Part shown: positions 19,333-28,038 of the stretch, in pieces
How positions within the stretch are numbered: position 1 is the first letter of the stretch
Layout: every line of letters starts with the position of its first letter
Assembly (NCBI RefSeq): GCF_000196495.1
Contig: NC_011313.1
Location: 868,001-932,000 of the forward strand
Length of the DNA stretch: 64,000 nt
Origin: Aliivibrio salmonicida LFI1238
Lineage (GTDB): Bacteria; Pseudomonadota; Gammaproteobacteria; Enterobacterales; Vibrionaceae
Direction of reading: 5' to 3'
Position numbers and translations under genes: made by a program
Notes under the pieces: generated by a model
Database searches by the model: none
Seen by the model: only the letters and a program-made list of their open reading frames with translations
Told to the model about the DNA's origin: nothing

Positions 19333-19395
19333 TAAGTAATGTGAATACGTAAACAATGAGGGTTTGTTTGCTTTGGGTTGCACAATCATAGTCAT
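19333..19395 (-). pseudogene. Remnant start of an ABC permease gene (phosphonate transporter), cut by IS982
   Basis: Nine bp after the phnT stop an ATG opens a frame reading MTMIVQPKANKPSLFTYSHY-LT, then it runs into the IS982 end and stops at once (TGA). Position and spacing are those expected for a permease gene next in the operon, and 2-aminoethylphosphonate ABC systems need one. No permease is found elsewhere in the window. The identity is inferred from position. Confidence 0.4.
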
Positions 19396-19404
19396 AATAA
19401 ATCT

Positions 19405-20517
19405 TTATGCTGCTTTTGATGAAATGGCTAACTCAGCAGGAATCGCATAAGCTTGGAGGCTATCTTCAGAGAACGACACATATCTGATTTCCCCTAGTTC
19501 AAAGTTACTGTCATAAGCGTCTTTTGCTGCAACATCAATGTAAATAGAGTCACTGTCCACATGACGATGTAATTGACATTCAACTCGAACATACGAACCT
19601 TGAAATTCTAAACTTTCAATTCTCACAGGAATGGTATTCGTACTTTCAGAAAAGAACGTTAAATTCTCTGGTCTCACGGCTAATTCAAATCGCTCTCCGT
19701 TATTCGGCTTTAAATTTGAAAGTGATGGTAAAGGCAATACCGTATCTCCAATTCGCATCATCGATTCATTCAATACCATCGCGGGAATAAAGTTAGTACA
19801 CCCGACAAAATCAGCCACAAAGCGTGTCGCAGGTTGCTGATAAATTTCTTCTGGCGTACCGACTTGTTCTATCACCCCATGATTCATAACAACAATACGG
19901 TCAGCCATTGAAAGCGCTTCTTCTTGATCGTGCGTTACCATCACCGTCGTAATACCTAACTTCTTCTGTAGCTGACAAATTTCATCACGTAAGTGAGTCC
20001 TTACTTTTGCATCGAGAGCTGAGAGCGGTTCATCAAGCAGCAATAATCCGGGTGACAACGCCAACGCTCTAGCAAGAGCGACACGCTGCTGCTGTCCACC
20101 CGATAATTGATTAGGAAATTTCGAACCCGACGTTGGAAGGCCAATCATATCAAGCCAATATTGCACTTTCTCGGCACTGTCCGATTTTGAATAGCCTTGA
20201 TTTTTTAGGCCTATGGCTATGTTTTCTTCAATCGTTAGGTTAGGAAATAAAGCGTAAGATTGAAATACAATTCCAAAATCTCGCTTTTCTGGTGGTAGAA
20301 AGGTGGTTTCTTTTCCGTGTTGAAAAATAGAGCCCGACGTTGGTAAGTCCAACCCAGCAATGGATCGCAACAAGGTGGTTTTACCGCAGCCTGAAGGACC
20401 TAAGAAACAAACAAACTCTCCTTTTTCAATAGATAAAGAAATCTGTTCTAAGGCCGTAAATTGGCCGAATTTTTTCATTACGTTATTGATTGTTAAGTAC
20501 GCTTTATTTTCCATCAT
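19405..20517 (-). CDS. phnT: 2-aminoethylphosphonate ABC transporter, ATP-binding protein
   Basis: 370-aa ATPase of an ABC importer of the spermidine/iron/phosphonate group. Walker A is GPSGCGKTTLLR, the signature LSGGQQQR, Walker B LLLLDEPLSALD, the switch His in VTHDQEEAL, and a C-terminal TOBE-like region follows (residues about 240-360). It sits with phnS and opposite phnW-pbfA-phnX, which gives the substrate. ATG 20517 is preceded by GGAGAG. A palindrome-like TTTGGTATACTCCAAA is just upstream. Confidence 0.88.
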   Translation of the reverse strand: MMENKAYLTINNVMKKFGQFTALEQISLSIEKGEFVCFLGPSGCGKTTLLRSIAGLDLPTSGSIFQHGKETTFLPPEKRDFGIVFQSYALFPNLTIEENIAIGLKNQGYSKSDSAEKVQYWLDMIGLPTSGSKFPNQLSGGQQQRVALARALALSPGLLLLDEPLSALDAKVRTHLRDEICQLQKKLGITTVMVTHDQEEALSMADRIVVMNHGVIEQVGTPEEIYQQPATRFVADFVGCTNFIPAMVLNESMMRIGDTVLPLPSLSNLKPNNGERFELAVRPENLTFFSESTNTIPVRIESLEFQGSYVRVECQLHRHVDSDSIYIDVAAKDAYDSNFELGEIRYVSFSEDSLQAYAIPAELAISSKAA

Positions 20518-20530
20518 TTCAAACTCTCCA

Positions 20531-20546
20531 TTTGGTATACTCCAAA
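20531..20546. promoter_or_regulatory. Possible operator upstream of phnT
   Basis: TTTGGTATACTCCAAA is an imperfect palindrome. Its half TTTGGTAT recurs at 21710-21722 and, inverted, at 21901-21911, the start regions of phnS and phnW. It may bind a common regulator of the phosphonate genes. Confidence 0.35.
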
Positions 20547-20685
20547 TAATAGAATTTGATTATTTCAATACAATGACAATTTTATATAAGAAAGATTGCA
20601 GTTTTGTTTCCTTCAGAAGACAGGCCATTAAAAACACAAAAAGGAAGACCGGAGCCTCCCTTTTCTATCATGAATTTCCGTCAGA

Positions 20686-21690
20686 TTATTTTGATTCAGA
20701 CTTTGAATCAAATTTATCAGACCATGTTTTTAAGACGCTTTGCCTTTCGTCTCCCATACGAGAGAAATCCATTTTAGCCATTGATTCTTGAACGTTAGGG
20801 TAATTCTTCACATCACTTGTCACGTCTTTATGAGCCACCACAGGATAAGATTGAATATACAATTCGTTTGCTGTTTTTGAAATTGACCAATCGACTACAC
20901 GTTTCGCCGCCTCTGACGGTTTGACTAAACCAACCGCATCCGCTTCCCACCCAATACCTTCAGGTATGATCACATCTAATGGCGCACCCTGTGTTTTTAA
21001 TTTCGCGCCTCTTGTTGCCATAGAAATACCAATGGCCACTTCTCCCATTCCTGCCTGAACACAAGGCTTAGACCCTGAGTGCGTATAATGAGCAATATTA
21101 TTATCCAATCTTTTCATGTAGTTCCATGCTTTATCATCCCCCATATTTTGGATCCAAGCAGAAACTTGCATGTAACCCGTTCCCGATGATGCAGGGTTAG
21201 GCATCGCGATATGCCCCTTATAAATAGGCTTTGTTAACTCTTCCCATGATGTCGGTTTCGGTAAGTTATATTGTTTTGCTACGATTTCATTAAAACAAAT
21301 GGCATTGAAAAAAGCGTAATTTCCATACCACGCTTTATTGGCTTGAGGATCAACTAATGCGTCCTTTAATTCATCTTCATTTGCTGGCATGTAAGGCTTT
21401 ACTACACCTTCATTTTTTAATAATGCCAATGATGACCCAGCCAAGCCCCAAACCACTTCGGCTTGTGGGTTGTTTTTTTCTGCCAATAATTTCGCCGTCA
21501 TTATCCCCGTTGAATCACGAACCCATTTAATTTCAATGTCTGGATTATCGGTCTCAAATGCCGATTTATATTTGGCAAGTAGATCCGTTTCAAAAGCGGT
21601 ATAAACCGTGACTTCTTGTGCTGCAAACGCATTCGTTGCTAACAATGATATAAGTGCTGTCAGTGATCCTTTCATAAAACGGTTTTTCAT
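20686..21690 (-). CDS. phnS: 2-aminoethylphosphonate ABC transporter, substrate-binding protein
   Basis: 334-aa periplasmic binding protein. ATG 21690 has a good ribosome site (GAGAGGATA) and begins a signal peptide (MKNRFMKGSLTALISLLA, cut after AFAA); the longer ORF to 21741 does not. The mature start QEVTVYTAFETDLLAKYKSA is typical of the iron/AEP-binding family, and the divergent phnW operon supports AEP. A 168-bp gap separates it from phnT. Without a permease the importer is probably inactive. Confidence 0.88.
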   Translation of the reverse strand: MKNRFMKGSLTALISLLATNAFAAQEVTVYTAFETDLLAKYKSAFETDNPDIEIKWVRDSTGIMTAKLLAEKNNPQAEVVWGLAGSSLALLKNEGVVKPYMPANEDELKDALVDPQANKAWYGNYAFFNAICFNEIVAKQYNLPKPTSWEELTKPIYKGHIAMPNPASSGTGYMQVSAWIQNMGDDKAWNYMKRLDNNIAHYTHSGSKPCVQAGMGEVAIGISMATRGAKLKTQGAPLDVIIPEGIGWEADAVGLVKPSEAAKRVVDWSISKTANELYIQSYPVVAHKDVTSDVKNYPNVQESMAKMDFSRMGDERQSVLKTWSDKFDSKSESK

Positions 21691-21710
21691 TATCCTCTCC
21701 ATCCTTAAAT

Positions 21711-21722
21711 TGGTATGTACCA
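21711..21722. promoter_or_regulatory. Palindrome TGGTATGTACCA between phnS and phnW
   Basis: Near-perfect inverted repeat 21 bp upstream of the phnS start, within the divergent promoter region of phnS and phnW. GntR/HutC-type regulators bind sites with GT...AC half-sites, so this is a candidate operator; no regulator gene is in the window. Confidence 0.4.
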
Positions 21723-21923
21723 TTAAATTACCTACCACCATAAAAACGAATTATGACGAAAATATGAACGAATGATGGCAATTTAATGATAATTAGCGGA
21801 ATAAAGCCGATAACACGCCGAGATATGAACCTTTTGTGAATCTTGCCATTTGCCTATTATCAGGCTGAAATTATGTTGATAGAGTAAAAATACAAACTGA
21901 TATATACCAAAATGGAATTTAAC

Positions 21924-23042
21924 ATGAAAAATGAATATCTGCTTTTAACTCCGGGTCCACTGTCTACCACACCGACAGTTCGCAACGCCATGCTAAAAGA
22001 CTGGTGTACTTGGGACGACGAATACAATATTGATGTCGTTGAGGTTATTCGTGACAAACTGGTTGCTTTGGCTACCGAGAAATTAGGGTATACCAGTGTA
22101 TTAATGCAAGGCAGTGGTACTGCTTCTGTTGAAGCAACGATTGGCAGCGTGATTGATAAGAATGGCAAACTACTGGTGGTTGATAATGGGGCTTATGGGG
22201 CTTATGGGGCACGTATTGCACAAATAGCTCAGTATTTATCTATTCCGTGCCATGTTATTTCACCGGGTGAAACCGCACAGCCAACACTCAGTGAGGTTGA
22301 AAATGCACTCATCACCGATCCAAGCATTACCCATGTTGCTATTGTTCATTGTGAAACCACGACGGGCATGCTTAACCCTATCGAACCCATTGCCGCCTTA
22401 GCGAAACAACACAATAAAATTGTTATTCTAGATGCGATGTCTAGCTTTGGTGGTATCCCAATGGATATTGCCGATCTTGGTATTGATTACATGATCAGTT
22501 CGGCTAATAAATGCATTCAAGGCGTTCCCGGTTTTGGTTTTGTTATCGCTAAACAATCGGAACTTGAACAATGTAAAGGCCGTGCTCGCTCTCTCACTTT
22601 GGATCTTTATGACCAGTGGGATTGCATGGAGAAAAACCAAGGGAAATGGCGTTTCACTTCCCCTACTCATACCGTAAGAGCTTTCTACCAAGCCTTACTT
22701 GAATTAGAAATCGAAGGGGGCATTACCGCCAGACACACACGTTATCAAACCAACCAAACTACCTTGGTGTCAGGCATGCGAGGCTTAGGCTTTGAACCGT
22801 TATTAAGTGACGAGTTGCACTCACCAATCATTACTTCCTTTTACTCCCCAGCGCACGACGATTACCAATTCAAGGAGTTTTATGCTCGTTTAAAAGTACA
22901 AGGCTTTGTTATCTACCCCGGTAAAGTTTCTAATGCGGATTGCTTCCGTATTGGTAATATTGGCGACGTTTACCCTAAAGACATCCAACGATTAATCTCA
23001 GCCGTTGAAAATGCCATGTATTGGGAAACGGTTTCAGCATGA
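21924..23042 (+). CDS. phnW: 2-aminoethylphosphonate--pyruvate transaminase
   Basis: PLP enzyme converting 2-aminoethylphosphonate and pyruvate to phosphonoacetaldehyde and alanine. 372 aa from the ATG at 21924 (MKNEYLLLTPGPLSTTPTVR); 21912 is possible but has no ribosome site. The family opening LLTPGPLSTTPTVRNAM and the PLP lysine in ISSANKCIQGVPGFGF are present. It overlaps pbfA by 4 bp (ATGA), so the three catabolic genes form an operon. Confidence 0.95.
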   Translation: MKNEYLLLTPGPLSTTPTVRNAMLKDWCTWDDEYNIDVVEVIRDKLVALATEKLGYTSVLMQGSGTASVEATIGSVIDKNGKLLVVDNGAYGAYGARIAQIAQYLSIPCHVISPGETAQPTLSEVENALITDPSITHVAIVHCETTTGMLNPIEPIAALAKQHNKIVILDAMSSFGGIPMDIADLGIDYMISSANKCIQGVPGFGFVIAKQSELEQCKGRARSLTLDLYDQWDCMEKNQGKWRFTSPTHTVRAFYQALLELEIEGGITARHTRYQTNQTTLVSGMRGLGFEPLLSDELHSPIITSFYSPAHDDYQFKEFYARLKVQGFVIYPGKVSNADCFRIGNIGDVYPKDIQRLISAVENAMYWETVSA

Positions 23043-24418
23043 GCGAATTACTGATCACCCCCCATTTTCGTAGTGAAGGGGATGTAAATACGACTCTAGC
23101 TCGCAGTCTGTGGAATGAATCACTGCAAGATGAATCAACCCAATCCTTATTAACTCGCGATTCGAACGTGTTTTTACATCAAGCCATGTCGACCCCCTGT
23201 TTAGATTCTCTACAAGGGGCGGAAGGGGTTTATTTACAAGACACGAGAGGGAAAAAATACCTCGATTTTCACGGTAACAACGTTCATCAGCTTGGCTATG
23301 GTCATCCTCATGTCATAAAAAAAGTGACCGAGCAAATCGCAAAATTGCCTTTTTCACCAAGACGCTTTACTAACTCAATAGCGATTGAGTGTGCCGAAAA
23401 ACTCACCGAGATCTGTGGCGGTGAGCTTAATAGAGTCTTATTTGCACCCGGTGGTACTTCCATCATTGGCATGGCCTTAAAACTGGCTCGTCACATTACG
23501 GGCAACTTTAAAGTTGTTTCATTGTGGGATTCCTTTCACGGAGCTTCTTTAGACGCAATTTCTGTGGGCGGTGAAGCCTGTTTTCGTGAAGGAATGGGGC
23601 CATTATTAGCAGGCGTAGAACGTATCCCTCCGGCGGTCACTTATCGTGGTGCCTTTCCATCTTCAGATGGCAGCGATGTTCATTACGCTGATTATTTAGA
23701 ATATGTCATCGAAAAAGAAGGCGGCATCGGCGTGTTTATTGCTGAAGCCGTTCGAAATACCGATGTGCAAGTGCCGAGTAAAGCGTATTGGAAGCGTATT
23801 CGAGAAATTTGCGATAAACACAATGTGCTATTAATTATCGACGATATTCCAAATGGTATGGGTCGGAGTGGTGAATGGTTTACGCACCAAGCCTACGACA
23901 TTGAACCTGACATTTTATGTATCGGTAAAGGATTAGGCGGAGGATTAATCCCTATTGCCGCCATGATCACAAAAGACAAATACAATACCGCGGCGAACGT
24001 CTCTTTGGGTCATTACACTCATGAGAAAAGCCCTGTGGGTTGCGCTGCGGCACTCGCGGTAATGGAAACAATTGAACAAAACAACTTGCTTGAAAAAGTT
24101 CGCCACGACGGTCAATTCATCCATCATTATCTCAACACAATGAAAGCAAAGTATCAAGTTATCGGCGATGTTCGCGGTATTGGGTTGCTTTGGGGGGTTG
24201 AGTTAGTAACCAGCCCTATAACAAAAACACGCGCCTTTGATGAAGCCGAAGCCGTGTTGTATCAATGTTTAAATGATGGCCTGAGCTTTAAAGTATCGCA
24301 AGGCAACGTCATTCAACTCAGTCCACCACTCATTATTTCTCGTGAAGAGCTAACGCAAGCTCTGATTATTTTTGAACAAGCAATTGCCAAAGTATGTAAG
24401 GATTTCAACTATGTCTAA
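23039..24418 (+). CDS. pbfA: Class-III aminotransferase-fold (R)-1-hydroxy-2-aminoethylphosphonate ammonia-lyase
   Basis: 459 aa, fold type I PLP protein of the class-III aminotransferase group, with the PLP lysine in LCIGKGLGGGLIP and the Asp of IIDDIPNGMGRSG. Members located between phnW and phnX have been shown in Vibrio to be PbfA, which eliminates ammonia from hydroxylated AEP to give phosphonoacetaldehyde, so that PhnX can use it. The start at 23039 overlaps the phnW stop. The assignment rests on context and fold; a plain transaminase is the alternative. Confidence 0.8.
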   Translation: MSELLITPHFRSEGDVNTTLARSLWNESLQDESTQSLLTRDSNVFLHQAMSTPCLDSLQGAEGVYLQDTRGKKYLDFHGNNVHQLGYGHPHVIKKVTEQIAKLPFSPRRFTNSIAIECAEKLTEICGGELNRVLFAPGGTSIIGMALKLARHITGNFKVVSLWDSFHGASLDAISVGGEACFREGMGPLLAGVERIPPAVTYRGAFPSSDGSDVHYADYLEYVIEKEGGIGVFIAEAVRNTDVQVPSKAYWKRIREICDKHNVLLIIDDIPNGMGRSGEWFTHQAYDIEPDILCIGKGLGGGLIPIAAMITKDKYNTAANVSLGHYTHEKSPVGCAAALAVMETIEQNNLLEKVRHDGQFIHHYLNTMKAKYQVIGDVRGIGLLWGVELVTSPITKTRAFDEAEAVLYQCLNDGLSFKVSQGNVIQLSPPLIISREELTQALIIFEQAIAKVCKDFNYV

Positions 24419-25271
24419 TTTAGCGTTTAACCCATTTCCAGCACACACCCCTCTTTTACAAGACAGCCCTGTTCAAGCGGTTATCTTTGATTGGGCTGGC
24501 ACCATTGTCGATTTTGGTTCTTTTGCACCCACCAGTATTTTTGTTGAGGCCTTTAAAAGTGGTTTTAATTTCGACATTAATCTTGCTGAAGCACGAGAAC
24601 CAATGGGGTTAGGAAAATGGCAACACATTGAAGCGGTTGGTAAACTTCCATCAGTGAATCAAAGATGGCACCAACAATTTGGGCACGCAATGACAAGCGA
24701 AGAAATCGATCATATTTACGCAACGTTTATGCCACTACAAAAAGCCAAAGTGGCGGATCATGCCGAGCCGATTTTAAACGCCATTGACGTCGTCAATGAT
24801 CTGAAAGACAAAGGGATAAAAATTGGGTCATGTTCTGGCTATCCGCGTGAGGTCATGGATATTTTAATCCCTGCAGCGGCAAAATATGGCTATCACCCTG
24901 ATTATGTTGTCGCTACGGATGACTTACCTCAAGGTGGCCGTCCTGCTGCGTTCATGGCTCTAAAAAATGCCATTGAATTAGGCGTGACTAACGTAAGTAC
25001 CTGCATTAAAGTCGATGATGCTGCACCCGGCATTGATGAAGGCCATAATGCCGGTATGTGGACGGTTGGATTACTATTATCAGGCAATGAAGCAGGATTA
25101 ACGTATGAAGAATATCAAGCCGCAGATGCAGAGACACTGAGTGTTGCCAGAGAAAAAGCACGCTTAAAGCTGCAAAAATCCACCCCTCATTACTTGATTG
25201 ATACTATTGCAGATTTACCAGAAGTGATTGCCGATATTGAAACGCGATTACTCGCAGGTGAAAGGCCTTAG
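24411..25271 (+). CDS. phnX: Phosphonoacetaldehyde hydrolase
   Basis: HAD-superfamily enzyme cleaving phosphonoacetaldehyde to acetaldehyde and phosphate. 286 aa from ATG 24411 (MSNLAFNPFPAHTPL), overlapping pbfA by 8 bp. Visible are the nucleophile motif VIFDWAGTIVDFGSFAP, the Schiff-base lysine in MGLGKWQHIEAV, and the acid motif KVDDAAPGIDEG. It completes the AEP route to usable phosphate. Confidence 0.95.
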   Translation: MSNLAFNPFPAHTPLLQDSPVQAVIFDWAGTIVDFGSFAPTSIFVEAFKSGFNFDINLAEAREPMGLGKWQHIEAVGKLPSVNQRWHQQFGHAMTSEEIDHIYATFMPLQKAKVADHAEPILNAIDVVNDLKDKGIKIGSCSGYPREVMDILIPAAAKYGYHPDYVVATDDLPQGGRPAAFMALKNAIELGVTNVSTCIKVDDAAPGIDEGHNAGMWTVGLLLSGNEAGLTYEEYQAADAETLSVAREKARLKLQKSTPHYLIDTIADLPEVIADIETRLLAGERP

Positions 25272-25288
25272 TCATATAATACACATTA

Positions 25289-25327
25289 AAAAAGGCCATT
25301 ATTGGGGAATAATAATGGCCTTAAAAA
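25289..25327. terminator. Bidirectional terminator after phnX
   Basis: AAGGCCATTATT and AATAATGGCCTT form a 12-bp perfect stem with a 7-base loop, A run before and A/T tract after. It ends phnX and also serves the converging 80-aa gene. Confidence 0.85.
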
Positions 25328-25344
25328 TACATAGCTTGTTTACT

Positions 25345-25587
25345 TTAGTGTAAGTGTCTCTTCGTTACTTCACATGAAAGAGTCTCATGATCAAATAGGA
25401 AGCGAAATGCGTGAGAATTGAAATATTTCCCATCACTCCATAATACTTCACCAAAGATCTTGCAGAGATCCATGTCTGATGCTGAACCTTTCTTATCGAT
25501 TAATCCAATAACAGATAAAACTTGGCTCTCTATATCCTTGGGACAATTTTTAATTGACCATTTATGAGTTGTACTCATTTTATCCAT
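25345..25587 (-). CDS. Hypothetical protein, 80 aa
   Basis: Small soluble protein, MSTTHKWSIKNCPKDIESQV at its likely start 25578 (25587 is an alternative). It has two cysteines in the first half and an amphipathic C-terminal part (DGKYFNSHAFRFLFDHETL). There is no signal peptide. I do not recognise a family. A strong palindromic region lies about 30-100 bp upstream and may control it. Confidence 0.55.
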   Translation of the reverse strand: MDKMSTTHKWSIKNCPKDIESQVLSVIGLIDKKGSASDMDLCKIFGEVLWSDGKYFNSHAFRFLFDHETLSCEVTKRHLH

Positions 25588-25616
25588 AATAACTAGCCTA
25601 ATGTGTTTTTATTTTA

Positions 25617-25683
25617 TTGTGATCAAGTCACAAAAAGCAGTTTAACTGAACGGTAACTTAAATCAAGACTTTTTGTGACTTGA
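25617..25683. promoter_or_regulatory. Complex inverted repeats upstream of the 80-aa gene
   Basis: TTGTGATCAAGTCACAA (25617-25633) is a dyad with TTGTGA/TCACAA arms. TCAAGTCACAAAAAG (25623-25637) is repeated exactly in inverse at 25669-25683, with 31 bp between. The result could be a CRP-like operator pair or an RNA hairpin. No gene lies between 25588 and 25855. Confidence 0.45.
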
Positions 25684-25855
25684 GTCTCATAAAGTAGCTA
25701 CAAAGTCTAATAATAGAAGTATTAACAATCAATTTAATATATGCAAACCATTGATATTTTACATAATATATACATAATATATACATAAAAAAAGCGTACT
25801 TAAATAAGCACGCCACATCAACTACCACTTTAGAGTTAATTTAACATTATGAATA

Positions 25856-26215
25856 TTAAGGGTATTTTTTTTCTAAGAAAGCCATAATATCTGAAGATTC
25901 ATACATCCACGTTGTTTCGCCATTCTCATCAATACGCAGGCATGGCACTTTTACTCGTCCACCACCCGCTAATAATGCGGCTTTATGCTCTTCATTATTT
26001 TTTGCGTCACGCAATTCAATTTTCAGTGATTGGCGCTTAATTGTACGACGAACTTTCACACAAAACGGACAAGCTTCAAATTGATATAACGAATAGTTCG
26101 CCGTTTCTGCGTCAATTTCTGTTTGTTTAGCTGGATCACGTTTGACCCCTGAAGGCGTAAACACACAATCTAATCCCAAAATAACTTTGCCAAGCACCAA
26201 GCGGATTAACTTCAT
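25856..26215 (-). CDS. Glutaredoxin-like protein
   Basis: 119 aa. Residues 1-40 form a hydrophobic/basic leader (LIRLVLGKVILGLDCVF), followed by a glutaredoxin/GST-N thioredoxin fold with active site ACPFCVKVRR (Cys49, Cys52), the cis-Pro region KVPCLRI, and EKKYP at the end. It probably carries out glutathione-linked dithiol exchange; the leader may attach it to the membrane. Single-gene unit. Confidence 0.88.
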   Translation of the reverse strand: MKLIRLVLGKVILGLDCVFTPSGVKRDPAKQTEIDAETANYSLYQFEACPFCVKVRRTIKRQSLKIELRDAKNNEEHKAALLAGGGRVKVPCLRIDENGETTWMYESSDIMAFLEKKYP

Positions 26216-26365
26216 TTTTACACTCCTAGTAAATAATAATTATTATCTGTTGCATTTAACTAACGCGATTGTAACAGAGCCTTATATCAATGCCATTAAT
26301 TAGATGATGTAACTCATAATAATAAGCAAAGAATCAATCTGCTTCTTTATATTCAACACAAAAAA

Positions 26366-26399
26366 AAGCCCCAAAAGAGAGCACTCTATTTGGGGCTTT
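26366..26399. terminator. Terminator between putP and the glutaredoxin-like gene
   Basis: AAAGCCCCAAA and TTTGGGGCTTT make an 11-bp stem with a 12-base loop. It lies downstream of putP on the minus strand, with A run and T run on the two sides. Confidence 0.85.
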
Positions 26400-26422
26400 A
26401 TTTACTTATTGATTAACTAAGG

Positions 26423-27919
26423 TTAGTCAAACTCAACAAGGTTACGTTCAAATTGTTCGTGTTGTTTACGAACTTTTTCTTCAGGTTCACCCGTTAGTTT
26501 GCTAACAACAATAATTGCTGTCGTTGCAAAGATAATCCCAGGAACGATTTCGTAGATATCAAACAAGCCACCCGTTAACTGTTTCCAGACAACAATCGTT
26601 AAACCACCAATAACGATACCAGCAAGCGCACCATTACGATTCATGCCTTTCCAGTACAAGCTTAGGATGATCGCAGGACCAAACGCAGCACCAAAACCAG
26701 CCCATGCATAAGACACCAAACCAAGCACTGAGCTATCTGGGTTCATGGCTAGTGCTAACGCAATAATAGACAATGCAATAACGGCAAAACGGCCAACATT
26801 AACAATGTCTTTGCTCGTTGCGTCTTTATTCACAAGTTGCTTATATAAATCTTCCGCAAGCGCAGATGAAGAAACCAGTAACTGAGAATCTGCAGTACTC
26901 ATGATTGCAGCAAGAATAGCGGCAAGTAGGATACCCGCAATCGCAGGATGGAAAATCGCATTCACTAATAACATGAAGACTTTTTCACCATCAATCACTT
27001 GACCTGCCATTTCACCATTAACATAAAGCAAACCAACAAGACCAACTAATACTGCACCTGCCATTGAAAGCGCAGTCCAAATAACCGCAATACGACGAGC
27101 GGTCGTTAAATCTTTATTTGAACGAGAAGCAAGGAAACGAGCAAGGATATGAGGTTGACCAAAGTAACCTAAGCCCCACGCCGCTAATGAGATGATAGCC
27201 ACCGCACTTAGTGGGTTACCGTCCATACCTGTCCATAACGTCAGTAACTCAGGGTTAATCGCCACAAGATCAGTATTAAGTTGGCTGAATCCACCCTGCA
27301 TTGCTGCAATTGGTACGATCATCAATGCCGCTGACATTAATAAACCTTGAACCAAATCCGTCCAAGCAACCGCAAGGAAACCACCAAATAAAGTATATGA
27401 AACAACACACAGCGTGCCTATAACAACGGCAACTTTATAATCAAGACCGAATACAGTTTCAAATAATTTACCGCCAGCAACCAAGCCTGAACTGGTGTAG
27501 AAAAGGAAGAACAGAAGGATAAACAAAGCAGAAATTGTCTGAATCAATTTTGAATTATCATTAAATCGGCGAGATAAATACTCCGGCAGAGTTAAGGCAT
27601 CATCCGTAGTAATACTGTACGTTCTTAGACGTTTAGCACAGATCAACCAATTTAACCAAGTACCAAGTAGTAGACCACCCGCAAGCCATAATGACTCAAG
27701 ACCGGCAGCGTAAGCATAACCTGGTAAACCAAGCAGCAACCAACCACTCATGTCTGAAGCACCGGCAGATAATGCAGCAGGCCAAGGCCCTAATGTACGT
27801 CCACCTAAAAAGTAATCTGATGAATTGTTGGTACGTTTATAAGCATAAATACCAATAGCGAGCATCACAACAAGGTAAGTTAAAAACGTGCCTGTAATGG
27901 CAAAGTTATTTTCTATCAT
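26423..27919 (-). CDS. putP: Sodium/proline symporter
   Basis: Na+-coupled proline importer of the SSS family, 498 aa with about 13 membrane segments. Family landmarks: SSDYFLGGRTLGPWPAALSA, GASDMSGWLLLGLPGYAYA, and GLGYFGQPHILARFLASRS. It is the last gene of the put cluster, 119 bp after the P5CDH-like gene, and is followed by a terminator. Confidence 0.95.
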   Translation of the reverse strand: MIENNFAITGTFLTYLVVMLAIGIYAYKRTNNSSDYFLGGRTLGPWPAALSAGASDMSGWLLLGLPGYAYAAGLESLWLAGGLLLGTWLNWLICAKRLRTYSITTDDALTLPEYLSRRFNDNSKLIQTISALFILLFFLFYTSSGLVAGGKLFETVFGLDYKVAVVIGTLCVVSYTLFGGFLAVAWTDLVQGLLMSAALMIVPIAAMQGGFSQLNTDLVAINPELLTLWTGMDGNPLSAVAIISLAAWGLGYFGQPHILARFLASRSNKDLTTARRIAVIWTALSMAGAVLVGLVGLLYVNGEMAGQVIDGEKVFMLLVNAIFHPAIAGILLAAILAAIMSTADSQLLVSSSALAEDLYKQLVNKDATSKDIVNVGRFAVIALSIIALALAMNPDSSVLGLVSYAWAGFGAAFGPAIILSLYWKGMNRNGALAGIVIGGLTIVVWKQLTGGLFDIYEIVPGIIFATTAIIVVSKLTGEPEEKVRKQHEQFERNLVEFD

Positions 27920-28038
27920 TCTATTTCCTTTATATTATTGGCAGTAATGAGGGCCAATAGCCCTCTTACGTTACTTCTTTGCTGTAATATTTTTATAGTG
28001 CAAAAAAAGCAATGACTCACGATCACATCATGTGTTCG

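Noticed and set aside
20360..20791. 143-aa plus-strand ORF across the phnT/phnS gap
   Set aside because: Both ends are antisense to phnT and phnS; no ribosome site or recognisable domain.
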